From the NCBI GenBank assembly GCA_023420085.1, contig JAEZWQ010000047.1:36052-100051 (forward strand): a stretch of DNA of 64,000 nt, given 5' to 3'. This document shows, in pieces, positions 8,179 through 17,310 of this stretch (within the stretch, counting starts at the first letter, position 1; every line of letters begins with the position of its first letter). The DNA is from Bacillota bacterium (GTDB lineage Bacteria; Bacillota; Clostridia; Lachnospirales; Lachnospiraceae). Below the pieces are notes generated by a model that worked only from the letters and a program-made list of their open reading frames with translations, made no database searches and was not told the DNA's origin. A program made the position numbers and the translations under genes.

Positions 8179-10996
8179 TATTATTCCAAATTTTATTTAA
8201 AAATTCTCCAGTATATGAGTTTTTACATTTTATTATTTCCTTAGGAGTACCAGAAAATAGTAAGGTACCACCTTTTTCCCCACCCTCAGGACCTAAATCA
8301 ATAATGTGGTCACAGCACTTAATCACATCTAGATTGTGTTCAATAACCATAACTGTATTACCACTATCTGCTAGTCTTTGTATAACATTAATTAAATTAT
8401 CGACATCATACATATGTAATCCTGTAGTAGGTTCATCAAGTATATATAAAGTTTTTCCAGTTGATCTTTTGGATAATTCACTTGCTAGTTTTACACGTTG
8501 AGCCTCTCCACCAGAAAGCTGAGTAGAAGGTTGTCCAAGTTTAATGTAGTTTAAACCAACATCCATAAGTGTTTGTAAAATACGATTTATACTTGGAATA
8601 TTTTCGAAGAACTCAATTGCTTCTTCAATATTCATATTTAAGACATCAGATATGGATTTATCTTTATATTTTACATTTAATGTTTCAGAATTATATCTAC
8701 TTCCATTGCATACCTCGCAAGGTACATATACATCTGGTAGAAAATGCATTTCAATTTTCTTTATACCATGGCCCTTACATGCTTCGCAACGTCCACCTTT
8801 TAAATTAAAACTAAATCTACTTTTTGTATATCCCTTAGCCTTAGCCTGTGGTACGCTTGCAAATAAATCTCGTATATGATCAAAAACACCTGTATATGTA
8901 GCTGGATTTGAATGTGGTGTTCTACCAATAGGACTTTGGTCAACAACTATAATTTTATCAATATTTTCTATTCCAGAAATACTCTTATGTTTACCTGGTT
9001 TTAGTTTTCTTTTGTAAATTTGCGAAGCAACACCTTTATATAAAATTTCATTTACTAATGTAGATTTTCCTGAACCTGAAACTCCTGTAATACAGATAAA
9101 TTTGCCTAGTGGAATATCAACATTAATATTTTTTAGATTATTTTCACTTGCACCATGAATAACAATGTATTTTCCATTTCCATCTCTAGTCTTTTTTGGA
9201 ATTGAAATTTTCCTTTTGCCACTAAGATAGAGTCCTGTCAATGAGTTTTTGTTATTAATTATATCTTCGACACTTCCTTGTGCAACGATTTCACCACCAT
9301 GAATACCAGCTTTAGGACCTATATCAACAATATAATCAGCCGTTCTAATCGTATCTTCATCATGTTCAACAACTATCAAAGTATTACCAATATCAGTTAA
9401 ATTTCTTAGTGTTGAAATTAATTTATCATTATCTCTTTGATGTAGCCCTATACTAGGCTCATCTAGCACATATAATACCCCAACTAAAGCTGAACCAATC
9501 TGAGTTGCTAATCTAATTCGTTGTGCCTCACCTCCTGATAATGAACCTGCTTTTCTAGAAAGAGTTAAATAACCAAGACCAACATCCTTCAAAAAGCTAG
9601 CCCTAGCCCTAATTTCCTTAACTATTTCTGAAGATATAATAGATTTTTCTTGTGAAAAAGTAAGATTATCTAAAAAGGCAATTAATTTTTCTATACTCAA
9701 ATCAGTAACTTGAATTATATCTTTATCTCCTACAGTTATAGCTAGAACTTCATCTTTAAGTCTTTTTCCCTTGCATATAGGGCAAGGCATTTCAACCATA
9801 AATTCTTCTATTCTATCACGTTGTTTATCAGAACTTGTTTCATTATACCTTCGTTGTAAATTAGGAATAACACCTTCATATAATCCTGTATATTTTTTTC
9901 TTCCCGAATATCTTGAATCAAATATAAAAGATATTTCCTCTTCATTTTCTGAATATAATATTTTTTGTTTAAACTCTTCGGGTAATTCTTTAAATGGGAT
10001 ATCCATTGAAATATCATATTTTTTTGCCATAGCTTCAATCATTTTATAGTAATACCCATCTTCACTGCTCATTCCCCATCCTTCAATCGCACCTTGTTTT
10101 AATGAGAGTTCATCATTGGGTACTACTAAATCAACATCAACCATTTTTCTTTCGCCTAAACCTTTACATTCAGGGCATGCTCCAAAAGGAGCATTAAATG
10201 AAAATAAACGTGGTGATACCTCTGATAAAGCTGAACCATGTTCTGGACATGCAAAATCTGTAGTGAATATTTCGTTTTTCCCATTTATATCACATAATAA
10301 AAGACCTTCTGAAAGGTTAATAGCAGTTTCTATTGAATCATATAACCTTGCCTCTATCCCCGATTTTATCTTTAATCTATCAATTATTACTTCTACATCA
10401 TGTTTTTTATTCTTATCAAGGTTTAGTTCTTCATTGATATCATAAATTTGTCCATCAACTCTTACTCTTACATATCCATCTTTTTGAATATTTTCTAATA
10501 TTTTTTTATGAGTACCTTTTTTACCTCTAACTATTGGAGACATAAGAATAATTTTAGTACCATCTTCATATTCCATAATTTTATTTACTATTTCTTGGAT
10601 AGTAACTTTACTTATTTCTCTTCCACATATATGACAATGAACCGTTCCTACTCTTGCAAATAAAAGTCTTAAATAATCATATATTTCTGTAACAGTTCCT
10701 ACAGTTGAACGTGGATTATGTGACGTTGTTTTTTGATCTATAGATATGGCAGGACTTAGTCCTTCAATGTATTCAACATCTGGTTTATCCATCTGTCCTA
10801 AAAATTGTCTTGCGTAGGCTGATAAACTTTCTACGTATCTTCTTTGACCTTCTGCATAAATTGTATCAAATGCTAATGTTGATTTACCAGAACCTGATAA
10901 CCCAGTAAAAACAATAAGTTTATCTCTTGGAATTGTTAAATCTATATTTTTTAAATTATTTTCTCTTGCACCTCTAATTACAATATTATTTGACAT
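8171..10996 (-). CDS. uvrA: Excinuclease ABC subunit A
   Basis: This is the damage-sensing ATPase of nucleotide excision repair. Two ABC modules are present: Walker A GLSGSGKS near residue 31 and GVSGSGKS in the second half, with signature LSGGEAQRIRLA and LSGGEAQRVKLA. Zinc-binding cysteine pairs are seen (CHICG; CPEC/CPEHG; the CEACKGHG and CEVCNGSR finger). At 941 residues it is full length. AGGAG precedes the ATG and the gap from uvrB is 8 bases. Confidence 0.98.
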   Translation of the reverse strand: MSNNIVIRGARENNLKNIDLTIPRDKLIVFTGLSGSGKSTLAFDTIYAEGQRRYVESLSAYARQFLGQMDKPDVEYIEGLSPAISIDQKTTSHNPRSTVGTVTEIYDYLRLLFARVGTVHCHICGREISKVTIQEIVNKIMEYEDGTKIILMSPIVRGKKGTHKKILENIQKDGYVRVRVDGQIYDINEELNLDKNKKHDVEVIIDRLKIKSGIEARLYDSIETAINLSEGLLLCDINGKNEIFTTDFACPEHGSALSEVSPRLFSFNAPFGACPECKGLGERKMVDVDLVVPNDELSLKQGAIEGWGMSSEDGYYYKMIEAMAKKYDISMDIPFKELPEEFKQKILYSENEEEISFIFDSRYSGRKKYTGLYEGVIPNLQRRYNETSSDKQRDRIEEFMVEMPCPICKGKRLKDEVLAITVGDKDIIQVTDLSIEKLIAFLDNLTFSQEKSIISSEIVKEIRARASFLKDVGLGYLTLSRKAGSLSGGEAQRIRLATQIGSALVGVLYVLDEPSIGLHQRDNDKLISTLRNLTDIGNTLIVVEHDEDTIRTADYIVDIGPKAGIHGGEIVAQGSVEDIINNKNSLTGLYLSGKRKISIPKKTRDGNGKYIVIHGASENNLKNINVDIPLGKFICITGVSGSGKSTLVNEILYKGVASQIYKRKLKPGKHKSISGIENIDKIIVVDQSPIGRTPHSNPATYTGVFDHIRDLFASVPQAKAKGYTKSRFSFNLKGGRCEACKGHGIKKIEMHFLPDVYVPCEVCNGSRYNSETLNVKYKDKSISDVLNMNIEEAIEFFENIPSINRILQTLMDVGLNYIKLGQPSTQLSGGEAQRVKLASELSKRSTGKTLYILDEPTTGLHMYDVDNLINVIQRLADSGNTVMVIEHNLDVIKCCDHIIDLGPEGGEKGGTLLFSGTPKEIIKCKNSYTGEFLNKIWNNNV

Positions 10997-11004
10997 ATGT
11001 TCTC

Positions 11005-12969
11005 CTAAATTAGCTTTTGTAATTCCTTTATTTCATCTCTTAATCTTGCTGCCTCTTCAAACTCTAATTCATCAGCAGCAATCTGCATTTTTGTAGTAAG
11101 TTCAATAATTTGTTTATTGATTTTTTCAACATCTTTATCATTTAATAGTTTGTATTCACTAGACTCTGCAACTTTTTGTGTGATTTCAATTTTATCATGA
11201 ATAGCTTTTTTTACACTCTTAGGTATTATATTATTATCAATATTGTATTTACTTTGTTTTTCTCTTCTCCTTTGTGTTTCATCCATGGCTCTTTTCATAG
11301 AATCTGTTATTATATCAGCATATAAAATAACTTTACCATCAACATTTCTTGCAGCTCTACCTATTGTCTGTATTAATGATGTTTCAGATCTTAAAAAACC
11401 TTCTTTATCAGCATCTAGTATAGCAACAAGAGAGACTTCAGGTATATCCAATCCTTCCCTTAGTAGGTTGATTCCAATTAATATATCAAAAGTTCCTAGG
11501 CGTAAATCCCTTATTATTTCTGTTCTCTCCAACGTAACAATATCAGAATGTAAATATTTGACCTTATAACCTAATTCATTTAAATAATCAGTAAGTTTTT
11601 CACTCATTTTTTTAGTTAGAGTTGTTATTAAAACTCTATTATTCTTTTCTATTGTTTTATTTATTTCAATAATTAGATCATCAATCTGATTTTTTGTTGG
11701 ATGAACTTCTACAATAGGATCTATCAATCCTGTTGGCCTTATTATTTGTTCGGTCTTTAGTTGTTGGTGTTCTGATTCATAAGGACCTGGAGTAGCACTT
11801 GTAAACATAATCTGATTTATATTTTCTTCAAACTCTTCAAAATTTAATGGTCTGTTATCATAAGCTGATGGGAGTCTAAATCCATTATCTACTAGTGATT
11901 TCTTTCTTGATCTATCGCCTGCATACATTCCTCTAACCTGAGGTAAGGTTACATGGCTTTCATCAATAATTATAAGATAATCATCAGGGAAGAAGTCCAT
12001 CAATGTATAAGGCTTTTCGCCAGGTTTTCTTCCAGTTAAATGTCTAGAATAATTCTCTATACCTTGACAAAATCCTATTTCTTTTAACATTTCTATATCA
12101 TATCTAGTTCGTTGATCTATTCTTTGAAGTTCAAGTAGCATGTTATTTTCTTCAAAAAATTGTTTTCGTTCAGTTAGCTCTTTTGTTATATCTACTATAG
12201 CTCTTTCTATACGATCAGATGTTGTTACATAGTGTGATGCTGGAAATATTACAATATGCTTTCTTTTAGATAAAATCTTGCTTGTTATTGTATCTACCTC
12301 AGTTATTCTATCGACTTCATCTCCAAAAAATTCTATTCTTATTGGCCTTTCAAATGTATTAGCAGGAAATATTTCTAACACATCCCCTCTAACTCTAAAC
12401 GTACCTCTTACAAAGTTTATATCATTTCTTTCATATTGAATCTCTACTAATCTTTCAATAATATCATCTCGTTCAATTTCTTGCCCTTCTCTTATTGATA
12501 GCATTAAACTTAAGTAGTCTTTTGGATCTCCCAAACCATAAATACATGATACTGATGACACAACAATAACATCATTTCTTTCTAATAAGGATGCCGTAGC
12601 AGAATGACGAAGCCTATCTATTTCTTCATTAATGCTAGCATCTTTCTCTATATATGTATCCGTTGAGGCTACATAGGCCTCCGGTTGATAATAATCATAA
12701 TAACTTACAAAATATTCAACTGCGTTTTCAGGAAAAAACTCTTTAAACTCACTATACAATTGTGCAGCAAGAGTTTTATTATGTGCTAATATAAGTGTTG
12801 GTTTATTTAATCTTTCAATAATATTAGCCATTGTGAAAGTTTTACCTGAACCAGTTGCTCCTACAAGAGTCTGAAATTTATTACCTTTTTTAAAACCTTT
12901 TACCATATCATCTATGGCTTTAGGCTGATCGCCCATAGGCTTAAAGCTAGAACATAATTTAAAATTCAT
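11005..12969 (-). CDS. uvrB: Excinuclease ABC subunit B
   Basis: UvrB is the helicase-like damage verifier loaded by UvrA. Visible are Walker A GATGSGKT, the beta-hairpin region YYDYYQPEAY, DESH helicase motif II, the motif VI arginines in QTIGRAARN, and a C-terminal UVR motif (EFEEAARLRDEIKEL) that binds UvrC. I place the start at the ATG at 12969 (MNFKLCSSF), preceded by AGAGGTG at 5 bases. The upstream in-frame GTG at 12975 lies inside that Shine-Dalgarno. It is the first gene of the uvr run and has its own promoter. Confidence 0.97.
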   Translation of the reverse strand: MNFKLCSSFKPMGDQPKAIDDMVKGFKKGNKFQTLVGATGSGKTFTMANIIERLNKPTLILAHNKTLAAQLYSEFKEFFPENAVEYFVSYYDYYQPEAYVASTDTYIEKDASINEEIDRLRHSATASLLERNDVIVVSSVSCIYGLGDPKDYLSLMLSIREGQEIERDDIIERLVEIQYERNDINFVRGTFRVRGDVLEIFPANTFERPIRIEFFGDEVDRITEVDTITSKILSKRKHIVIFPASHYVTTSDRIERAIVDITKELTERKQFFEENNMLLELQRIDQRTRYDIEMLKEIGFCQGIENYSRHLTGRKPGEKPYTLMDFFPDDYLIIIDESHVTLPQVRGMYAGDRSRKKSLVDNGFRLPSAYDNRPLNFEEFEENINQIMFTSATPGPYESEHQQLKTEQIIRPTGLIDPIVEVHPTKNQIDDLIIEINKTIEKNNRVLITTLTKKMSEKLTDYLNELGYKVKYLHSDIVTLERTEIIRDLRLGTFDILIGINLLREGLDIPEVSLVAILDADKEGFLRSETSLIQTIGRAARNVDGKVILYADIITDSMKRAMDETQRRREKQSKYNIDNNIIPKSVKKAIHDKIEITQKVAESSEYKLLNDKDVEKINKQIIELTTKMQIAADELEFEEAARLRDEIKELQKLI

Positions 12970-12994
12970 AATCACCTCTATTTGTTATATAACT

Positions 12995-13023
12995 AGTATA
13001 CCATTAAATACAATTCTAAACAA
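12995..13023 (-). promoter_or_regulatory. Promoter for the uvrB operon
   Basis: Reading the minus strand, TTGTTT (13018–13023) is followed after exactly 17 bases by TATACT (12995–13000), a plausible sigma-A promoter about 25 bases upstream of the uvrB start. A 10-base palindrome GTTATATAAC sits in the leader. No LexA box (GAAC–GTTC type) is visible around it. Confidence 0.55.
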
Positions 13024-13032
13024 TTATATTAG

Positions 13033-13064
13033 AAAAAAACGATTAAGATACATTCTTAATCGTT
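13033..13064 (-). terminator. Intrinsic terminator of the cls–AI-2E–FemAB operon
   Basis: A perfect 11-bp stem (13038–13048 with 13054–13064, 5-base loop) is followed on the minus strand by a run of T (13033–13039). It lies just past the FemAB-like gene and insulates uvrB from it. Confidence 0.85.
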
Positions 13065-13114
13065 ATATAAAAATCAATAAAATATTTTTTAAGATGACTA
13101 TACATATATTGATA

Positions 13115-14401
13115 CTATCTTTTAAAAACTAAATCATAATGAGGCAATATATATTTTGCAAATTTACTACATTCGATTTGGAATGTGCCAATAAATTCTT
13201 CAATATTTCCATTAAAGTTTTTCTTAAATTTTTGTACTCCAAAATCAGGTGCATCTTCGCCAAAATAAGGTGTAGTTCCTAAAAAATTATAGTATTTTTT
13301 TCCATGTTCAATGGCATATCTTAACATATATTCTTGAACAGGATATATAGATTGACCTTTTAATATATCGCCAACATCTTGGTTTCTACCTGCAGAAACA
13401 TAGTAAACTTCATTTTTTGCTATAATAAAAAATGCTGAATATAGGTAAACAATATCACTATTTACTGTTTCTTTCAATTTCATTAGATCATTAATTCTAT
13501 TTTTATTTGTCTCATAAAGTTCGTTAGCTTCTTTTAATTTATTCGTAACCTTTTTACTATTTGGATTTTTTTCAAGCATATCTGTATATTTGTTAACATC
13601 AGACTGATATGTTGAAATAACTTCTTCAAGTTTATTGACAGATTCATTAATATCAACATAACATGCTATGAATTTTACTTTATCTCCAAAATACTCTTCG
13701 GCACTATCAATCCAGTTAGGATAAGCATTAACTTTTATACCTTTTTTAGAATATGTTTCATCAGCGAAATTTTTAAATTCAGAAAATTCATTAAGAGGTA
13801 ACTCTTTAACCTTAAGTCCATAAGCTTTTAAAGGCGCTATTCTCAAACTTGGAACATTAAAGGTTTTAAGAAGCTCCTCATAATTATCCTTATCAATCTT
13901 TCTTACATAGCTACTTCTACTGAATAATGCTAATTTTATTCCCTCAGGTTCATAATATTCATATGGTAAATGTGTAAATCCATTCTCCTTAAATATTCTA
14001 ATTGCATTTGTTCCAAATTTATCATCTTCAATTTTGTCAAAATTATTATATAATGTTTTTCGAATATCACTAACTATCCTTAAACTAACAATAAACTTGT
14101 CTTTTTTTACAAACTTAATTAATAGTTTAAGGAATTCATCTAATATTTGTTCCTTATTATTTTCAACTAAAAATAATGGAGAATAGTTTACTTGAGCTAG
14201 TTTAAATATTTTTTTAAGTCTAAAATATGATAATGGACAAATAATGACAGGTACATTATCTTCATAACCTGCTAATAAGATTATTGGTCTTATTTTATCA
14301 TTTGCTAATTTTATATATTCAGGCATATTAAGGAAATCATATCGTTCAACCTTATCAAGTAATTTTTCATACTCACTTATGCTAATTTGCTTTAATATCA
14401 T
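13115..14401 (-). CDS. FemAB-family peptidoglycan aminoacyltransferase
   Basis: FemA/FemX-like proteins add amino acids from aminoacyl-tRNA to the lysine side chain of lipid II. Two GNAT-like halves are recognisable. An inserted coiled-coil arm of about 60 residues (near 245–310, rich in Lys, Glu and Asn) matches the tRNA synthetase-like arm of FemA. The C-terminal half carries the family pattern GKKYYNFLGTTPYFGE and GVQKFKKNFNGN. At 428 residues it has family length. It presumably builds an interpeptide bridge; the amino acid cannot be told from sequence. Its ATG overlaps the permease stop (TAATG). Confidence 0.9.
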   Translation of the reverse strand: MILKQISISEYEKLLDKVERYDFLNMPEYIKLANDKIRPIILLAGYEDNVPVIICPLSYFRLKKIFKLAQVNYSPLFLVENNKEQILDEFLKLLIKFVKKDKFIVSLRIVSDIRKTLYNNFDKIEDDKFGTNAIRIFKENGFTHLPYEYYEPEGIKLALFSRSSYVRKIDKDNYEELLKTFNVPSLRIAPLKAYGLKVKELPLNEFSEFKNFADETYSKKGIKVNAYPNWIDSAEEYFGDKVKFIACYVDINESVNKLEEVISTYQSDVNKYTDMLEKNPNSKKVTNKLKEANELYETNKNRINDLMKLKETVNSDIVYLYSAFFIIAKNEVYYVSAGRNQDVGDILKGQSIYPVQEYMLRYAIEHGKKYYNFLGTTPYFGEDAPDFGVQKFKKNFNGNIEEFIGTFQIECSKFAKYILPHYDLVFKR

Positions 14402-15684
14402 TATTTTCTCCCACTTATTTCATCTATTTGTTTTTCAAAGTTTTTATCTATTTTTTCTTCAGCCTCATTCAAATTATTAATCATTGCCTCTTTTTCTTGT
14501 AAATCGATAAAATCAAAAGTTGGCTTTTTATCAATAATTATGCCTTTTTTATTTAAATTATAAGTCATATAAAGTTTTGTAACAGTATATAGAGCAGAGA
14601 AAAATGGTATAGCAACCCACATACCTACTACTCCTCCAAGTGATGCTCCTACTACTATAGCAACAAGTGTAAAAATTGCTGGCAATCCAACTTTATCACC
14701 TACAACTTTTGGATAAATAAAATTATTATCTATTTGTTGGACTACTAAAAATATTATTATAAACCATATAGCTTTTGTTGGACTATCAATTAATATAAAT
14801 AAAAATCCTATACTTCCACCTAAGAAGGCACCAACAACAGGTATTAATGCTAAGAAGGCAACTAATACTGAAATCATAGCTGCATATGGTATTTGGAATA
14901 TTAGCATGGCTATAAAAACAATAATACCAAGAATTATAACATCAATAACTTGTCCCTGTATAAATGATTTAAAGTTAACACTTAGTAAATGTACAAAATA
15001 ATATATTCTATCAGCTATTTTCTCATTAAATATTGTGTATAATAATTTGCATGAACCTAATCTAACTTCCTCCTTAGATGATAGTAGATAGAACGCAAAT
15101 ACTATGGCTATGACACCATTGGTCACAACAGATATAATTCCCGACATAGCACTTACAACATTGCTAATAGGATTAAAATTACCATTTTTTAGAAATTCAA
15201 AAATTTGATTATATGTAGCAGAATAATCTGCATTTTTAATCATATTATCAAGATTTTCAGCATAAGGTTTCAAGAATGCATATTTACTCATTTCTTGTTG
15301 AATCATTTCAATAAATGATGGGATTCTATCTTTTAGAGAAACAATTGTTTGAATAAGCTGTGGAACAAACAATATAAATACCAATGATATAAGGGCAATT
15401 ACAAAAATAATTGATAATATCATTGTCACAGCACGTTTACCTTTAAAATCTTTTTTTAATATTTTATTCTCAAGGAAAGACATCGGTATGTTTATTATAA
15501 ACGCTATAGCACCACCAATAATAAAAGGCATAATAATTCCAAGAATAAAATATAATGCGGTACTTATAGGGGTAATATATATCATTACTGCTATCAATAG
15601 TAATGTTATAACTAACAATGTTAATATGTTTTTATATGTTATTACACTAAGTTTATCTTTTATACTTCTTTTGAAAAATTTCAT
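14401..15684 (-). CDS. AI-2E family transporter (UPF0118)
   Basis: This is a polytopic membrane protein of the AI-2E/TqsA-PerM family. It has N-terminal hydrophobic pairs (residues 15–75), a soluble amphipathic middle with DRIPSFIEMIQQE, then a C-terminal helix block with the family's proline/glycine-rich segment (ALIPVVGAFLGG, QQIDNNFIYPKVVG). Members act as Na+/H+ antiporters or exporters; the substrate is unknown here. A charged cytoplasmic tail ends the protein. It is sandwiched tightly between cls and the FemAB gene. Confidence 0.9.
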   Translation of the reverse strand: MKFFKRSIKDKLSVITYKNILTLLVITLLLIAVMIYITPISTALYFILGIIMPFIIGGAIAFIINIPMSFLENKILKKDFKGKRAVTMILSIIFVIALISLVFILFVPQLIQTIVSLKDRIPSFIEMIQQEMSKYAFLKPYAENLDNMIKNADYSATYNQIFEFLKNGNFNPISNVVSAMSGIISVVTNGVIAIVFAFYLLSSKEEVRLGSCKLLYTIFNEKIADRIYYFVHLLSVNFKSFIQGQVIDVIILGIIVFIAMLIFQIPYAAMISVLVAFLALIPVVGAFLGGSIGFLFILIDSPTKAIWFIIIFLVVQQIDNNFIYPKVVGDKVGLPAIFTLVAIVVGASLGGVVGMWVAIPFFSALYTVTKLYMTYNLNKKGIIIDKKPTFDFIDLQEKEAMINNLNEAEEKIDKNFEKQIDEISGRK

Positions 15685-15687
15685 AAT

Positions 15688-17160
15688 CTATAAAATAGGG
15701 GAGAATAGCCTTGCAAACATTTCCTTACCTCTCCTAAATATACCTCTCTTCCTATAATCTTGTAATGTTACTAAGATAGAGTCGTTAGTATCATTATTGA
15801 ATGCATCTCCTAATTTTTTACTAACTTCTTTATCAAAAATAACAGCATTAACTTCAAAATTTAATTTAAAACTTCTTATATCCATGTTAGCTGTTCCAAC
15901 AGTACATATAGTATCATCAATTACTACTGACTTTGCATGAATAAAACCTTTTGTATACTCGTAGCACTTTGCTCCAAGTTCAATAAGCTGACCAGCAAAA
16001 TATCTACTTGCTGAATTAACAACTGGATGATCGGCTTTATTAGGAATCATTATTTGTACATCAACTCCTGAATGTAATGCAATTTTTAATGCAGTCATCA
16101 TTGCTTCATCCAAAATAAAATAAGGAGTTTGTATTTTAACACTCTTTTTAGCTAAAGATATCATTTTGATTATATTATCTCTTATTATAGGTTCTGTTAA
16201 GTCAGGACCACTTGAAATAACTTGTATCCCTACCTTATTTTTTGAACTTGGATATAGTTTATTAAATTTAAATTTTAGTCGCCTTGAAATTTTATTTGTA
16301 GCATAATTCCAGTCCATAACAAAACGCATTTCAATAGAAGATACTGCTTCACCAACAATTTTGAGATGCGTATCTCGCCAATAACCAAACCTTTTATCAA
16401 GACTTATATATTCCTTACCTACATTGAATCCACCAATATAGCCCACATGTCCATCAATAACAACTATTTTTCGATGATTTCTATAATTAGCACGAACGTT
16501 AAACTGTCCTAGTATAGGTGGAAAGAAGGATACAGTCTCAATTCCACTTTTTTCTAAATCTTTCCATACCTTATTCTTTATCAGCCTGCATCCCATTCCA
16601 TCATATATTATGCAAACTTTTACGCCCTCTTTTGCTTTTTGCTTTAATATTGGAATAATTGATCTAAAAACAATATCATCTTTTATGATATAGTATTGAA
16701 AATATATATATTTTTTTGCTTTAAGTAAATCTTTCTTTAGAGAGTCGAATTTTTCAAGACCATCTGTAAAGATTTCGACATCATTGTTATCACTGTAAAC
16801 AGCTTTTGAAACATTAAAGTTATATTTAATTATTTCCTTGAAATTTTCAGTTGAGTCATCCAATAAAAAACTATCATAACTTTTTATGCTTGTTTTACTA
16901 TGAAAAGAATGTTTGCTTAAGATTTCTTCAAGCTCTTTATAATGAAATCTTTTTTCCTTGTAAATTTGCTGACCCAAAAAAATATAAAATATGAACCCAG
17001 CAATTGGTATAAATATTAGTACAAATATCCATAAAAAAATTGTTACGGGTTCTCTTTTTTGGAAAAATATTAGTAAAAAGATGATAAAAATATTAATATA
17101 AACCATTATATCATTAAATGTAAAAATACCATCTCGTAAGTAAACAAAAACGCTAGACAT
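15688..17160 (-). CDS. cls: Cardiolipin synthase
   Basis: This phospholipase D superfamily enzyme condenses two phosphatidylglycerols. Two HKD motifs are clear: HRKIVVIDGHVGYIGGFNVG in the first half and HAKSVVIDDTICTVGTANMD in the second. Two N-terminal transmembrane segments (residues 18–36 and 43–65) anchor it. The 490-residue length is typical. AAGGTG precedes the ATG. It heads an envelope operon with the permease (3-base gap) and the FemAB-like gene. Confidence 0.95.
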   Translation of the reverse strand: MSSVFVYLRDGIFTFNDIMVYINIFIIFLLIFFQKREPVTIFLWIFVLIFIPIAGFIFYIFLGQQIYKEKRFHYKELEEILSKHSFHSKTSIKSYDSFLLDDSTENFKEIIKYNFNVSKAVYSDNNDVEIFTDGLEKFDSLKKDLLKAKKYIYFQYYIIKDDIVFRSIIPILKQKAKEGVKVCIIYDGMGCRLIKNKVWKDLEKSGIETVSFFPPILGQFNVRANYRNHRKIVVIDGHVGYIGGFNVGKEYISLDKRFGYWRDTHLKIVGEAVSSIEMRFVMDWNYATNKISRRLKFKFNKLYPSSKNKVGIQVISSGPDLTEPIIRDNIIKMISLAKKSVKIQTPYFILDEAMMTALKIALHSGVDVQIMIPNKADHPVVNSASRYFAGQLIELGAKCYEYTKGFIHAKSVVIDDTICTVGTANMDIRSFKLNFEVNAVIFDKEVSKKLGDAFNNDTNDSILVTLQDYRKRGIFRRGKEMFARLFSPIL

Positions 17161-17310
17161 AATTTTTCACCTTCTATAATGATATAATTATAACATATTT
17201 TACATATATTTGTTATATTAAGATAAAGTAAATAATATATATAAACAATGTACTTTAAAAATATGATATATCACTTTATACTATAAAATATAATTTATGA
17301 GAGGGAATTT

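Noticed and set aside
8304..10445. Several plus-strand open frames inside uvrA
   Set aside because: They lie antisense to strong uvrA motifs, lack ribosome binding sites and show no family features.
12970..13037. LexA (SOS) box at the uvrB promoter
   Set aside because: No GAAC-N4-GTTC or CGAAC-type palindrome is present; only GTTATATAAC, which does not match.
17161..17310. tRNA or small RNA in the divergent cls–rqcH gap
   Set aside because: The region is AT-rich promoter-like sequence without a cloverleaf or conserved RNA landmarks.
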